DNA from: Bog-756 sp963839925
GTDB taxonomy: Bacteria; Actinomycetota; Acidimicrobiia; Acidimicrobiales; RAAP-2
Assembly: GCA_963839925.1 (NCBI GenBank)
Contig: CAWIWV010000001.1
Coordinates: forward strand, 1,798,001 to 1,862,000
Length of the DNA stretch: 64,000 nt
Direction of reading: 5' to 3'
Below, in pieces: positions 1 to 8,315 of this stretch. Both the position numbers and the translations under genes were made by a program. The notes under the pieces were generated by a model. It saw nothing but the letters and a program-made list of their open reading frames with translations. It had not been told where the DNA came from and searched no databases. Position 1 is the stretch's first letter, and every line of letters begins with the position of its first letter.

Positions 1-22
1 GTCAGGTCTGTCGAGGTTCGCG

Positions 23-28
23 TAGAGT
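23..28 (+). promoter_or_regulatory. Candidate -10 box of a leaderless promoter
   Basis: TAGAGT matches the TANNNT pattern and ends six bases before the ATG of the first SDR gene, with no Shine-Dalgarno sequence between them. Transcription would start at or next to the start codon. The same spacing recurs at several other genes here, which supports the reading. The -35 region falls at the edge of the window. Confidence 0.45.
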
Positions 29-34
29 GGCCCG

Positions 35-940
35 ATGGGCTTGCTGGATGAACGAGTAGCAGTTGTCACGGGAGCGGGTCGCGGCATCGGTCGCGAGATC
101 GCCCTCTGTCTCGCCAACGAGGGTGCACGGGTCGTGGTCAACGACATCGGCGTGTCGCTCGGCGGGGAAGGAACCGGAGAGGATCCGGCCGAGCAGGTGG
201 TGTCAGAGATCACCGGCAAGGGAGGATCGGCGGTCGCCAACCGCGACCGGGTCGACGATTTCGACGGCGCAGGGCGCATCATCGGAACCGCGGTCGACAG
301 CTTCGGCAAGATCGACATCCTGGTGAACAACGCAGGCATCGTCCGGGACCGCACCTTGGTCAAGCTCGACGAGTCCGACTACGACGCGGTGGTCGCGGTC
401 CATCAGAAGGGCACCTTCAACACCGCCCGGCATGCGGCACCCCTCATGAAGGACGCCGGCTACGGGCGGATCGTGAACATCACCTCGTCGGCCGGGCTGC
501 GCGGCAACTTCGGGCAGACCAACTACGGCGCGGCCAAGGCGGCGATCATGGGGATGACCTTCGTCTGGGCCCTCGAGCTCGGCAAGTACGGAATCACCGT
601 CAACGGGATGGCCCCCGCAGGCGCCACCCGGATGACCGCGGGACTCGCCACCGAAGAGATTCCGCCCGACCAGGATCCTGCGCTCAACGCGCCGCTGGTG
701 GCTTTCCTCGCCTCCGAGGGCGCTTCCTACGTGAACGGTCAGATCTTCGGCCGGACCGGGTTCGGCTACACGATCTTCCAGACGCCCCGCCAGGTGGCAA
801 CCATGTGGAGTGAGGGTGGGTGGACCCCCGCCGAGGTCGCCGAGCACTTCCACGAGGTGCTCGGACAGCACCTCCAGCCGGTCGGGATGCCGGCGCACCC
901 GCTGCTCGGCAAGGGCAAGAAGGACGATGCCGCCTCCTGA
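35..940 (+). CDS. SDR family NAD(P)-dependent oxidoreductase (MFE-2 hydroxyacyl-CoA dehydrogenase-like)
   Basis: A 301-residue cytosolic short-chain dehydrogenase. The nucleotide-binding TGAGRGIG motif is at residues 12-19, NNAG at 98-101, the catalytic Ser near 151 and the YxxxK pair at Y164/K168. The long insert after the second beta strand (GGEGTGEDPAEQVV) and the C-terminal extension past residue 250 resemble the 3-hydroxyacyl-CoA dehydrogenase part of peroxisomal-type multifunctional enzyme 2. A role in beta-oxidation of branched or sterol-derived acyl-CoA is therefore inferred. It overlaps the next CoA ligase gene by 14 bases, so the two are probably cotranscribed and act on the same substrate class. 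Confidence 0.9.
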   Translation: MGLLDERVAVVTGAGRGIGREIALCLANEGARVVVNDIGVSLGGEGTGEDPAEQVVSEITGKGGSAVANRDRVDDFDGAGRIIGTAVDSFGKIDILVNNAGIVRDRTLVKLDESDYDAVVAVHQKGTFNTARHAAPLMKDAGYGRIVNITSSAGLRGNFGQTNYGAAKAAIMGMTFVWALELGKYGITVNGMAPAGATRMTAGLATEEIPPDQDPALNAPLVAFLASEGASYVNGQIFGRTGFGYTIFQTPRQVATMWSEGGWTPAEVAEHFHEVLGQHLQPVGMPAHPLLGKGKKDDAAS

Positions 941-2531
941 CGAGAAACCAGGGAAGCAGAAGTTGCTGCTTCCCTCCGAGCAGGTTCATGCCATGGCCCT
1001 CGCCTTCGGTGACGAGCCCGGCTACAAGATCCTCGACGGGCCGGCCCTCACCTTCAACCAGTGGGACGAACACGCGACCCGGCTCGCCCGCGGACTGGTC
1101 GACGCCGGGCTGGAACCGGGCAGCAGGGTGGGCATCCATCTCGAGCCGGCCAACGCGCTGCGATGGATCGCAGCCTACGCCGCCATCCACCGTGCGGGCG
1201 GGGTCGCCATTCCGTTCAACGCGCAGCTGACCCGACCCGAGATCGAGCGGATGGTCAACCACAGCGGAGCGGCAGCGGTCTTCGCCGAGGAGTCCCTTCT
1301 CCCCCGCTACGAAGGTGGGGGACCTGGCCTGGTGGTGGCCGTCCCCCCGGCCGACAGCACGGCAACTGTCGAGGACGGATGGAGACCGGCTGCCGGTCAA
1401 CGGATCCTCCGATGGTCCGAGCTGATGGAGTCCGACCCCGAGTACTTCCAAGTGCCGCGGGATCCGAGCGACCTCGCCGAGATCCTCTACACGTCCGGGA
1501 CGACCGGAAGCCCGAAGGCGGTCGCAGTACGCCACGACAACGCCTCGATGGTCCCGTTCCACAAGCCCAACTGGTCGGGCGGAGGGTGGCTGCACTGCAG
1601 TCCCCCCTATACCTTCGCCGGGCTCTCGTTCATCTACACCCCGATGAAGCTCGGGATGCTGGCGCTCTATCTGCCGCGCTTCGATGCCACCCGCTGGCTC
1701 GACGGCGTCGAAAAGGAACGTCCTGTCTCGGTCTTTCTGGTCCCGGCGATGGCCGCGCTGCTGTTGGAGCATCCTCGGTTCGAGACCGCCGACCTCACCT
1801 CGGTACAGGTCTGCTCCATCGGCAGCGCTCCCCTTGCTCCGTTCGTCCTCGAGCGGCTGCAAGAGCGGATGCCCACCGCCGCCCTGTCCAACAACTACGG
1901 GATGACCGAGGCCGGATCCGTCTACTGCCTCATGCCCCCCGGCGAAGCGGTGAAGCGTCCGGGTTCGGTCGGGATGCCGATGGCACCGGCCGAGGTTCGC
2001 TGTCTCGATGCCGATGGCAAGCAGCTCGGACCCGGCGAGATCGGCGACGTCTTCCTCCGGATACCGGGCCGCCCGAGGGAGTACTACGGCGACCCCGAGG
2101 CCTCGGCTCAGATCTGGGTCGACGGATGGCTGGTCACCGGGGACGTCGGCAAACTCGACGAGGACGGCTACCTCTACATCGTCGGCCGCAGCAAGGACGT
2201 CATCATCCGGGGCGGCAACAACATCCACCCGACCGACGTCGAATATGCGATCGAAGCCCACCCGGCGGTGCGCGAGGTGGCGGTGATCGGTGTCCCTCAC
2301 CCCGTGCTCGGCGAGGACCTGGTGGCCTTCGTCGGCGTCCACCCCGGAGACGCCGCAGACGCCGACGATCTGCGCGCCCACACCCTCGAGCTTCTGGCCG
2401 CCTACAAGGTCCCGCGCCGGTGGGAGTTCGTCGAGCAGCTGCCCCGCAATGCCACCGGCAAGGTGGTCAAGGGTGAGCTGCGCGACCGGTTGGCAGCCGA
2501 AGACGCAGCCGGCGGCGACTCTGTATCCTGA
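927..2531 (+). CDS. AMP-dependent acyl-CoA synthetase/ligase
   Basis: A 534-residue ANL-superfamily enzyme that should activate a carboxylic acid to its CoA thioester through an acyl-adenylate. The P-loop-like YTSGTTGSPKAV motif, the NNYGMTEAG adenylate motif, the GWLVTGDVG hinge segment and the C-terminal NATGKVVKGELR lysine motif are all present, so it looks complete. I chose the ATG at 927 because the family alignment begins there. It lies inside the 3' end of the SDR gene, indicating translational coupling. The acid substrate cannot be inferred. Confidence 0.9.
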   Translation: MPPPDEKPGKQKLLLPSEQVHAMALAFGDEPGYKILDGPALTFNQWDEHATRLARGLVDAGLEPGSRVGIHLEPANALRWIAAYAAIHRAGGVAIPFNAQLTRPEIERMVNHSGAAAVFAEESLLPRYEGGGPGLVVAVPPADSTATVEDGWRPAAGQRILRWSELMESDPEYFQVPRDPSDLAEILYTSGTTGSPKAVAVRHDNASMVPFHKPNWSGGGWLHCSPPYTFAGLSFIYTPMKLGMLALYLPRFDATRWLDGVEKERPVSVFLVPAMAALLLEHPRFETADLTSVQVCSIGSAPLAPFVLERLQERMPTAALSNNYGMTEAGSVYCLMPPGEAVKRPGSVGMPMAPAEVRCLDADGKQLGPGEIGDVFLRIPGRPREYYGDPEASAQIWVDGWLVTGDVGKLDEDGYLYIVGRSKDVIIRGGNNIHPTDVEYAIEAHPAVREVAVIGVPHPVLGEDLVAFVGVHPGDAADADDLRAHTLELLAAYKVPRRWEFVEQLPRNATGKVVKGELRDRLAAEDAAGGDSVS

Positions 2532-2543
2532 CACTCATGTCAG
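2524..2543 (+). promoter_or_regulatory. Possible internal promoter with a start-codon palindrome
   Basis: At the end of the CoA ligase gene, TATCCT (2524-2529) is a TANNNT -10 candidate seven bases before the ATG at 2537. An inverted repeat CTGACA-ctca-TGTCAG (2528-2543) covers that start codon. This may allow separate transcription or repression of the Gfo/Idh-VOC pair. The arms are short, so confidence is modest. Confidence 0.35.
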
Positions 2544-3646
2544 TGAAGATCGACCATCCAAGGATCGGCATCGTCGGGGCCGGAAACATCGCGGGACTCA
2601 ATGTCGCGGGGTATCTCGAAGACGAGCGATGCGAGGTCGTCGCAGTCTGTGATCCGATCGAGGGCAGGGCGGCCGCCGCAGCCCAGCGATGGGGGGCGGG
2701 TTCGGCCTACACCGATCTGGACGACCTGTTGGCCGACCCGAACGTCGATGCCGTCGAGATCCTCACTCCGACCAATCGCCACCACGACCACGTCCTTGCA
2801 GCGATCGCAGCAGGAAAGCACGTGTCGTGCCAGAAACCGCTGGCCAACTCGGTCTCCGAGGCCCTCGCGATGACCGCCGCGGCAGAGGAGGCGGGGCTGA
2901 TCCTGCGGGTCAGCGAGTGCTTCCGGCACTACCCGCCGCTCGAGCTGACCAAGAAGCTCATCGACGACGGGGCGATCGGCCAACCGACCAACCTCCGGAT
3001 GAAGACCATCGTCGGACAGACCGACTCCGAGTTCCAAGGTGGGCTGACCGCCGACGGCTACGTGTGGCGGATGACCTCGGAGAGCCCGGGCGGGCACCTC
3101 TTCGATGACATGATCCACAAGTATGCGGTTGCGCTGTGGCTGTTCGACCAGGACATCGTCTCGGTGCAGGCGGCAGTCCGCCGGCGCGACTTCTTCTTCG
3201 AACCCTGCTCGTGCATCTTCGAGTACGAAGACCGGGGACTCCTCGGGACCATGGACGTCGCGTATGCGCCGAAGATGTGGATGCGAAGCAGCTACTACGG
3301 GGCCGACGAGTTCTTCGAGATCCAGGGGGACGAGGGCATGCTCTGGGTCACCCGGTGCACCGGCGAGATGCTCGACCTGCCCGCGGTGGTCCTCTACAAC
3401 GGGGCCCACGGCAACGAGACCTCCACCACCTACCCGACGGTCAACGCCGACTGGGGTGAGGGATTCAAGCGCTCCTCTCGCCACTTCATCGATGCACTGG
3501 TCGACGGAGTGCCCGCACAGATGAGCGGGGAGGATGCGATCAAGGCGCTCCAGCTCTGCTTTGCCGTTTATGAAGCCGGCAACACACGTCAGCCGGTCGA
3601 TCCACGGACCATCGACGGGGTCGTGTCACCGATCGGCTGGCCCTGA
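2537..3646 (+). CDS. Gfo/Idh/MocA family oxidoreductase
   Basis: A 369-residue NAD(P)-dependent dehydrogenase. The N-terminal Rossmann fold carries GAGNIAGLNVAG near residue 14, and CQKPLA stands in place of the usual EKP motif. The C-terminal Gfo/Idh/MocA alpha/beta domain includes a GGHLFDDMIHKY segment typical of the substrate pocket. The family oxidises or reduces sugars, inositols and other polyols or ketones. The start is five bases after the ligase stop, and the stop overlaps the next ATG (TGATG), so it belongs to the same unit. Its link to acyl-CoA neighbours is unusual and its substrate is unknown. Confidence 0.88.
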   Translation: MSVKIDHPRIGIVGAGNIAGLNVAGYLEDERCEVVAVCDPIEGRAAAAAQRWGAGSAYTDLDDLLADPNVDAVEILTPTNRHHDHVLAAIAAGKHVSCQKPLANSVSEALAMTAAAEEAGLILRVSECFRHYPPLELTKKLIDDGAIGQPTNLRMKTIVGQTDSEFQGGLTADGYVWRMTSESPGGHLFDDMIHKYAVALWLFDQDIVSVQAAVRRRDFFFEPCSCIFEYEDRGLLGTMDVAYAPKMWMRSSYYGADEFFEIQGDEGMLWVTRCTGEMLDLPAVVLYNGAHGNETSTTYPTVNADWGEGFKRSSRHFIDALVDGVPAQMSGEDAIKALQLCFAVYEAGNTRQPVDPRTIDGVVSPIGWP

Positions 3647-4020
3647 TGAAGGTCACCCGCACCCTGCACAGCAGCGTCAACGTCGAAGGACATCTCGACG
3701 AGAGTGTGGAGTTCTACCGGCAGCTCTTCGGGATGGGGGACGATCCACGGCCGATCATCCCGGGCATCGAGGGCCACTGGTTCAACACGGTCAATGCCCA
3801 GCTCCACCTGGTCGACGCTCCGGAGGGGCCTGGGCCGATCCGCCCGGCGGGTCACCACGTGTGTTTCGCGGTCACCGATCTCGACGAGGCGATCGCCGAG
3901 CTCGAGCGCAAGGGCATCCCCTACGCCGAGGGCGCCCAGGGGACGGTGGTCCAGATCTGGATCGTCGATCCGGCCGGCAACACCATCGAGCTCCAGCAGG
4001 AGACCGAGGCGCAGGCCTGA
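3646..4020 (+). CDS. VOC superfamily protein (glyoxalase-like)
   Basis: A 124-residue vicinal-oxygen-chelate domain with the usual duplicated beta-alpha-beta-beta-beta fold. Candidate metal ligands are the His in TLHSSVNV, the second His in GHHVCFAV and the Glu in NTIELQQ. This His/His/Glu set is compatible with an isomerase, lyase or dioxygenase such as a methylmalonyl-CoA epimerase-like or glyoxalase-like enzyme. It overlaps the previous stop codon by one base and closes the four-gene unit. The reaction is not predictable from sequence alone. Confidence 0.8.
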   Translation: MKVTRTLHSSVNVEGHLDESVEFYRQLFGMGDDPRPIIPGIEGHWFNTVNAQLHLVDAPEGPGPIRPAGHHVCFAVTDLDEAIAELERKGIPYAEGAQGTVVQIWIVDPAGNTIELQQETEAQA

Positions 4021-4041
4021 GCCAGCTCACTGGTCAGGCGG

Positions 4042-5256
4042 TCAGTTCGCTCGCCAGTCGTCCTTCGCCGGCAGTGGATGACGAAACAGACGGGCCGCGT
4101 TGCCGCCTGCGATCATCCGCATCTCGGCCTCGTCGATACCTCCGAAGGTGGCCTGCATGACCGACTGGGTATCGGGCCAGGTCGAGTCGGCGTGGGGGTA
4201 GTCGCTCTCCACCATGATGTGGTCGACCCCGATCACGTGGCGGAGCTCGACCACTGACGGGTCGTCGATCGAGCAGAACCAGAAGTTCCGCTTCAGCACC
4301 TCGCTCGGCCGCAGCTCCGAGGGCCACGAGTTCGATTCGGTGCCCGATGCGGAGTGGTCGAGGACGTAGTCGACCCGGTCGGCCAACATCGGAACCCATC
4401 CCATTCCGCCCTCGGACAGGGCGATCGACAGCTTCGGGAACCGGAGCGGTACCCCTGACCACAACCACTCCGCCGCGGCGATGAGTGCGTTCACCGAGAA
4501 CAGTGTCGGGAGCAGCTCGAACGGCGGCCCCTGCGAGGGAAGGGGTGCCCATGCGGAGGCGCCGGTGTGGAGGCACAGCACGGTTTCGGTCTCTTGGCAC
4601 GCGGCAAAGAGCGGATCCCAATGCGGCGTGAAGATGGAGGGCAGACCGAGCTGGGAGGGGAACTCGGGGAAGCTCACCGCCTTGAAGCCGAGGGCCGCGT
4701 TCTTATGCACCTCGGCGGTGGCGACCGTCACGTCGGCGAGCCAGGGCAGCTGCAGCGGGATGATCCGATCGGGGTAGGTCCCGGCCCACACTTCGTGGTG
4801 CCACTGGTTCCAGGCGCGCAGGCTGGCCAGACCGAGTTCGGGGTCGTCCGACCGGATGAACACCGAGCCGCAGAATCCTGCGACCAGCGACGGGAAGCAG
4901 AGCGACGCCCACACCCCGTTGAGATCCATGTCCGCGATCCGGGCGTCGATGTCGTAACACCCGGGCCGCATCTCCTCGAACCTGGCCGGGTCCATGCTCC
5001 AGGCCTCCCGCGGCCGACCGACCACCGCGTTGAGGCCGACGTTCGGATACCGGCGGTCTTCGTAGAGCCAGGCCTGGGTTCCGTCGGCGTCCTCGACGAT
5101 CCGCGGCGCGCGCTCGGCGAGTCGCTCGGGCATCCGACCTTCGAAGAGGTCGGGTGGCTCGATCAGGTGGTCGTCCACCGAGATGATCGGAACCCGGATC
5201 GGACGGGGCTCAGGATCGGGCAGCAATCCCACCTGCAGCCGGCCCTCCTCCAACAT
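4042..5256 (-). CDS. Amidohydrolase family protein (amidohydrolase_2/ACMSD-like)
   Basis: A 404-residue TIM-barrel metal-dependent hydrolase or decarboxylase. It has the N-terminal VDDHLIEPPDLF motif in place of HxH and a C-terminal ESDYPHADSTWPD segment carrying the metal-ligand aspartate. Such proteins cluster with acyl-CoA catabolic genes in actinomycetes, and a similar protein lies at 60301-61494. The upstream reading frame continues but is low-complexity arginine-rich sequence, so I placed the start at the ATG at 5256. That start sits seven bases behind a TAGCTT -10 candidate. It is divergent from the next gene with only 26 bp between. Confidence 0.85.
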   Translation of the reverse strand: MLEEGRLQVGLLPDPEPRPIRVPIISVDDHLIEPPDLFEGRMPERLAERAPRIVEDADGTQAWLYEDRRYPNVGLNAVVGRPREAWSMDPARFEEMRPGCYDIDARIADMDLNGVWASLCFPSLVAGFCGSVFIRSDDPELGLASLRAWNQWHHEVWAGTYPDRIIPLQLPWLADVTVATAEVHKNAALGFKAVSFPEFPSQLGLPSIFTPHWDPLFAACQETETVLCLHTGASAWAPLPSQGPPFELLPTLFSVNALIAAAEWLWSGVPLRFPKLSIALSEGGMGWVPMLADRVDYVLDHSASGTESNSWPSELRPSEVLKRNFWFCSIDDPSVVELRHVIGVDHIMVESDYPHADSTWPDTQSVMQATFGGIDEAEMRMIAGGNAARLFRHPLPAKDDWRAN

Positions 5257-5257
5257 C

Positions 5258-5279
5258 GGTCGCAAGCTAGCATGCGACC
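5258..5279. promoter_or_regulatory. Palindromic operator in a divergent leaderless promoter
   Basis: Perfect seven-base arms GGTCGCA and TGCGACC flank an 8-bp core. The core holds overlapping -10 candidates in both directions: TAGCTT for the leftward gene (7 nt to its ATG) and TAGCAT for the rightward gene (9 nt to its ATG). The whole intergenic space is 26 bp, so a protein bound here would control both amidohydrolases together. Confidence 0.5.
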
Positions 5280-5282
5280 CAA

Positions 5283-7010
5283 ATGCTCGACGTGGCCATC
5301 CGAGGCGGGACAGTCGTCGACGGGACCGGCGCGCCGGCACGGCGGGCCGACGTCGGTGTCGAGGACGGGCGGATCGTCTCGGTGGGCGAGGTGGACCGGG
5401 CCTCACGCGAGATCGACGCCGACGGGCTGCTGGTGACCCCCGGGTTCGTCGACCTCCACACCCATTACGACGCCCAGCTGTCATGGGACTCCGCCGCCAC
5501 TCCCTCACCGTTCCACGGCGTCACCACCGTCTTCGGTGGAAACTGCGGCTTCTCGCTCGCACCGGTCGGAGCCGAGGACGTCGACTACCTGACCAGCATG
5601 ATGGCCAGGGTCGAAGGGATGCCGCTTTCGGCCCTCCAGTCCCTGGACTGGTCGTGGAGATCGTTCGGCGAGTGGCTCGATCGGTTCGAAGGCAAGGTCG
5701 GAGTCAACGCAGGGTTCCTCGTCGGACACTCCTCTCTGCGACGGGTGGTGATGGGCGACGACGCGGTGGGCAAGCCCTCGTCCGCCGAGCAGGTCGCCGA
5801 GATGGTCGCCCTGGCGGAACGGTGCTACGAGGAAGGTGCCCTCGGACTGTCGACCTCCCAGGCCCACACCCACAGCGACGGGGCAGGTCAGCCGGTGCCC
5901 TCGCGGGCTGCGAGCCGCGAAGAGCTCGAGGCGTTGTGCTCCTCGGTCTCGCGCCACCCCGGCACCGTGCTCGAGCTCATCCTTCCCGGATGTATCAACG
6001 GTTTCAGCGATGAAGAAGTCGACCTGATGGCGACCCTCTCGCTGCTCGGGAATCGACCGGTCAACTGGAACGTGCTCGGTGTGTCGTCACTCAATCCGGG
6101 TCGATGCGAGGAGCAACTCGGGGCGTCGACCGCGGCGGCCGAGCGCGGCGCCAAGGTTGTGGCGCTCACCATGCCCCACACCATGAAGATCCGGCTGTCC
6201 TTCGAACACGGTGCGGTGATCGACGGCCTGCCCGGTTGGCGCGAGACGCTCTTCGAGTTGAAGGCCCCCGAGCGGATCGAGCGACTCAAGGATCCGGCGG
6301 TGCGAAAGAAGCTGGACGAGGCCGCTCACTCCAAGGAGGCGGGCATGCTCAGCGCGCTGGCCAACTGGAACAACCTGATCATCGAGGAGACCTTCGACCC
6401 GGTGAACGCAGGGCTTGCCGGGCGGACCGTCGGCGAGATCGCAGCCGAGCGGGGCACCGATCCCTTCGACACGTTGGCCGACATCGTGGTCGCCGACCGG
6501 CTGCGCACCGGGCTTCGGCCGCCGATCCCCGAGTCCGAAGCGGACTGGGAGTTCCGCGCGCAGGTCTGGCAGGACCCCCGCACGATCGTCGGAGGATCCG
6601 ATGCCGGAGCCCATCTCGACATGATGTGCGGCGCGGTCTACTCCACCTCCATGCTGGGCGACGGGGTACGCAAGCGCGGTCTGCTCAGTTGGGAGGCGGC
6701 AATTCGGGAGCTGACCGACGTGCCGGCCCGCCTCTACGGTCTCCGCGACCGCGGGCAGGTCACGCAAGGGTGGTGGGCGGACCTGGTGCTGATCGACCCC
6801 GACCGGATCGGGTATGGCCGCGAGTACACCCGAGACGACCTCCCGACCGGCGCTTCCCGCCTCTTCGCCGATGCGGAGGGTATCGAGCGGGTGCTGGTCA
6901 ACGGCGAGGAGATCGTCAGTTGCGGCGAGCTGACCGGGGCCACTCCTGGAACCGTCCTGCGTTCGGGGATCCACACCGACTCGGTGACCGTGCCGGGATC
7001 TGCCGCCTGA
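5283..7010 (+). CDS. Amidohydrolase family protein (N-acyl-D-amino-acid deacylase-like)
   Basis: A 575-residue urease-superfamily amidohydrolase. The beta-sandwich ends (AIRGGTVVDGTG near the N-terminus, WADLVLIDPDRI near the C-terminus) enclose a barrel with the HTHYDAQLSWD metal motif. Further conserved segments are GNCGFSLAP, GHSSLR and GGSDAGAHLDMM. This is the architecture of D-aminoacylase/dihydroorotase-like enzymes that cleave amides of N-acyl amino acids. The many actinobacterial homologues beside acyl-CoA genes are poorly characterised, so the true bond cleaved is uncertain. Confidence 0.88.
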   Translation: MLDVAIRGGTVVDGTGAPARRADVGVEDGRIVSVGEVDRASREIDADGLLVTPGFVDLHTHYDAQLSWDSAATPSPFHGVTTVFGGNCGFSLAPVGAEDVDYLTSMMARVEGMPLSALQSLDWSWRSFGEWLDRFEGKVGVNAGFLVGHSSLRRVVMGDDAVGKPSSAEQVAEMVALAERCYEEGALGLSTSQAHTHSDGAGQPVPSRAASREELEALCSSVSRHPGTVLELILPGCINGFSDEEVDLMATLSLLGNRPVNWNVLGVSSLNPGRCEEQLGASTAAAERGAKVVALTMPHTMKIRLSFEHGAVIDGLPGWRETLFELKAPERIERLKDPAVRKKLDEAAHSKEAGMLSALANWNNLIIEETFDPVNAGLAGRTVGEIAAERGTDPFDTLADIVVADRLRTGLRPPIPESEADWEFRAQVWQDPRTIVGGSDAGAHLDMMCGAVYSTSMLGDGVRKRGLLSWEAAIRELTDVPARLYGLRDRGQVTQGWWADLVLIDPDRIGYGREYTRDDLPTGASRLFADAEGIERVLVNGEEIVSCGELTGATPGTVLRSGIHTDSVTVPGSAA

Positions 7011-7105
7011 ACCAGCACTCTCCGTGGGGGCGGGCGGCGGCCGACGCCATCTCGCGCCTCGACGGCTCGGTCGATCGGATGTGTCTCTGGCACAATTGAC
7101 GAGGC

Positions 7106-7678
7106 GTGAGCTTCTTCGAGCCCCTTCCTCCTCCACCTCCTGAACCGTCGGAGCGCCAGTGGTCGCCACCGGCTTGGGATCGGCCGTCGGAAGGAACGTT
7201 GCCCGCGACGATGGCGGTCAACGCGCTTCTGGGTCGTCAGGAGAATGGTGTCCTCTCCATCCCTTCGTTGGAGGTCTACCCCAACGGTTTTCTCATCAAT
7301 GTCCAGATCCTCGTCGACCCTGGCAAGCCGGATGAAGTGAGGCAGTTCATGCGTCCGCGGATGCGAATGGGAATGCTGCGGATCGGGGTTCGCTTTGCAG
7401 ACGGTCGAACCGGTGGCCAAGGCCTGGTGCGGGGAAGGCTCGACGTTCCCAAGGATGAAGAGGGAGTCCCGACCCAACCGTATGTCGGCCATAGAGGGGG
7501 CGGTGGAGGTTCGGGTGGTTGGCGCTTCTCTGCGTGGGTGTACCCGCTGCCGCCCGACGGCCCGCTCGAGATATTCGTGGCACTTCCCCCCGAGGCGGGC
7601 GGTAACGAGTACAGCGCGACCTTGGAGGGTTCTGCCGTCCGCGCTGCGGCAGGCGAAGCGAAAGTGATCTGGGACTAG
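7106..7678 (+). CDS. Hypothetical protein, proline-rich N-terminus
   Basis: I do not recognise the function of this 190-residue soluble protein. A Pro-rich head (PLPPPPPEP) is followed by a compact beta-rich domain. A Gly-rich stretch near residues 132-137 precedes a WRFSAWVYPLPPDGPLEIFVALP segment. There are no signal peptide or membrane segments. The GTG start at 7106 follows CACAAT (7091-7096), a plausible -10 box, with no ribosome-binding site, so it is probably leaderless. Coding-type composition and the absence of in-frame stops support it as a real gene. Confidence 0.7.
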   Translation: MSFFEPLPPPPPEPSERQWSPPAWDRPSEGTLPATMAVNALLGRQENGVLSIPSLEVYPNGFLINVQILVDPGKPDEVRQFMRPRMRMGMLRIGVRFADGRTGGQGLVRGRLDVPKDEEGVPTQPYVGHRGGGGGSGGWRFSAWVYPLPPDGPLEIFVALPPEAGGNEYSATLEGSAVRAAAGEAKVIWD

Positions 7679-7697
7679 CCGGAGTCAGCGGAGCCCG

Positions 7698-7709
7698 AAC
7701 CGGCCGGTT
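7698..7709. terminator. Palindrome between convergent genes
   Basis: AACCGGCCGGTT is a perfect 12-bp palindrome in the 41-bp gap between the convergent hypothetical protein and acetyltransferase genes. It could fold into a short hairpin serving both directions. There is no T tract, so it is only a weak terminator candidate. Confidence 0.25.
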
Positions 7710-7719
7710 GGCTTCAACC

Positions 7720-8214
7720 TCAGAGAACGAGCCGCATCGCCACCCGTGCACCGAAGTCGTCATCGCCGATTGTCATCTCGTGACGGCGGATGTCGGCCAA
7801 CTCAGGCGTGAGCGTCTGCGTCACGACGAAGCCGAGTGACTCGTAGAAGGGCCGATTCCACAGGACATCCCGGTACGTGGTCAGCGTGATCGCATCGAAG
7901 CCTTCCGATCTCGCCCAATCACAGGTCGCCTCCATGAGCAAGCGTCCGAGACCTTGTCGACCATGCTCAGGGTCGACTGCCAACTGCCAGACGTGCGGGA
8001 TTCCGTCCACCAACTCGACGCAGACGAATCCCTGCGGCGGGTCGCCCACCACCAGGACGAGCACGGCATCGTCCAAATGGTTCTCCGCTTCATCGTTGGC
8101 AAACGGCCCGATACCTACCGTCTCGAACAGCTTGTCGGCCTTGAACTCGACCTCCCGCAACGAGCCGAACTCGTCAGGACGTGCCGGACGAACGGTCGGA
8201 CTCGTCTCGCTCAT
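7720..8214 (-). CDS. GNAT family N-acetyltransferase
   Basis: A 164-residue acetyl-CoA-dependent acyltransferase. The acetyl-CoA-binding motif A is visible as VWQLAVDPEHGRQGLGRLLMEA, followed by a late FYESLGFVV segment typical of the fold. The acceptor is unknown; it could be an amine, an amino acid or a protein N-terminus. The start is the ATG of MSETSPTVRPA at 8214, because upstream codons lack family similarity. It is divergent from the cupin-GrpB gene. Confidence 0.85.
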   Translation of the reverse strand: MSETSPTVRPARPDEFGSLREVEFKADKLFETVGIGPFANDEAENHLDDAVLVLVVGDPPQGFVCVELVDGIPHVWQLAVDPEHGRQGLGRLLMEATCDWARSEGFDAITLTTYRDVLWNRPFYESLGFVVTQTLTPELADIRRHEMTIGDDDFGARVAMRLVL

Positions 8215-8315
8215 CGCCCCGAGTCTCCCATGGCGCCGCCAGTCCCGAATGATGAAACGCGGATCGTTCGCGTGGTCATGCAGGCGCGCCCGGGGTGTGT
8301 AGCTTCGTTGACACC

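Noticed and set aside
684..2534. Long open frame on the minus strand opposite the SDR and CoA ligase
   Set aside because: Composition is Arg/Pro/Asp-rich with no recognisable motif, while the opposite strand carries two clear enzymes. It is an antisense artefact of high GC.
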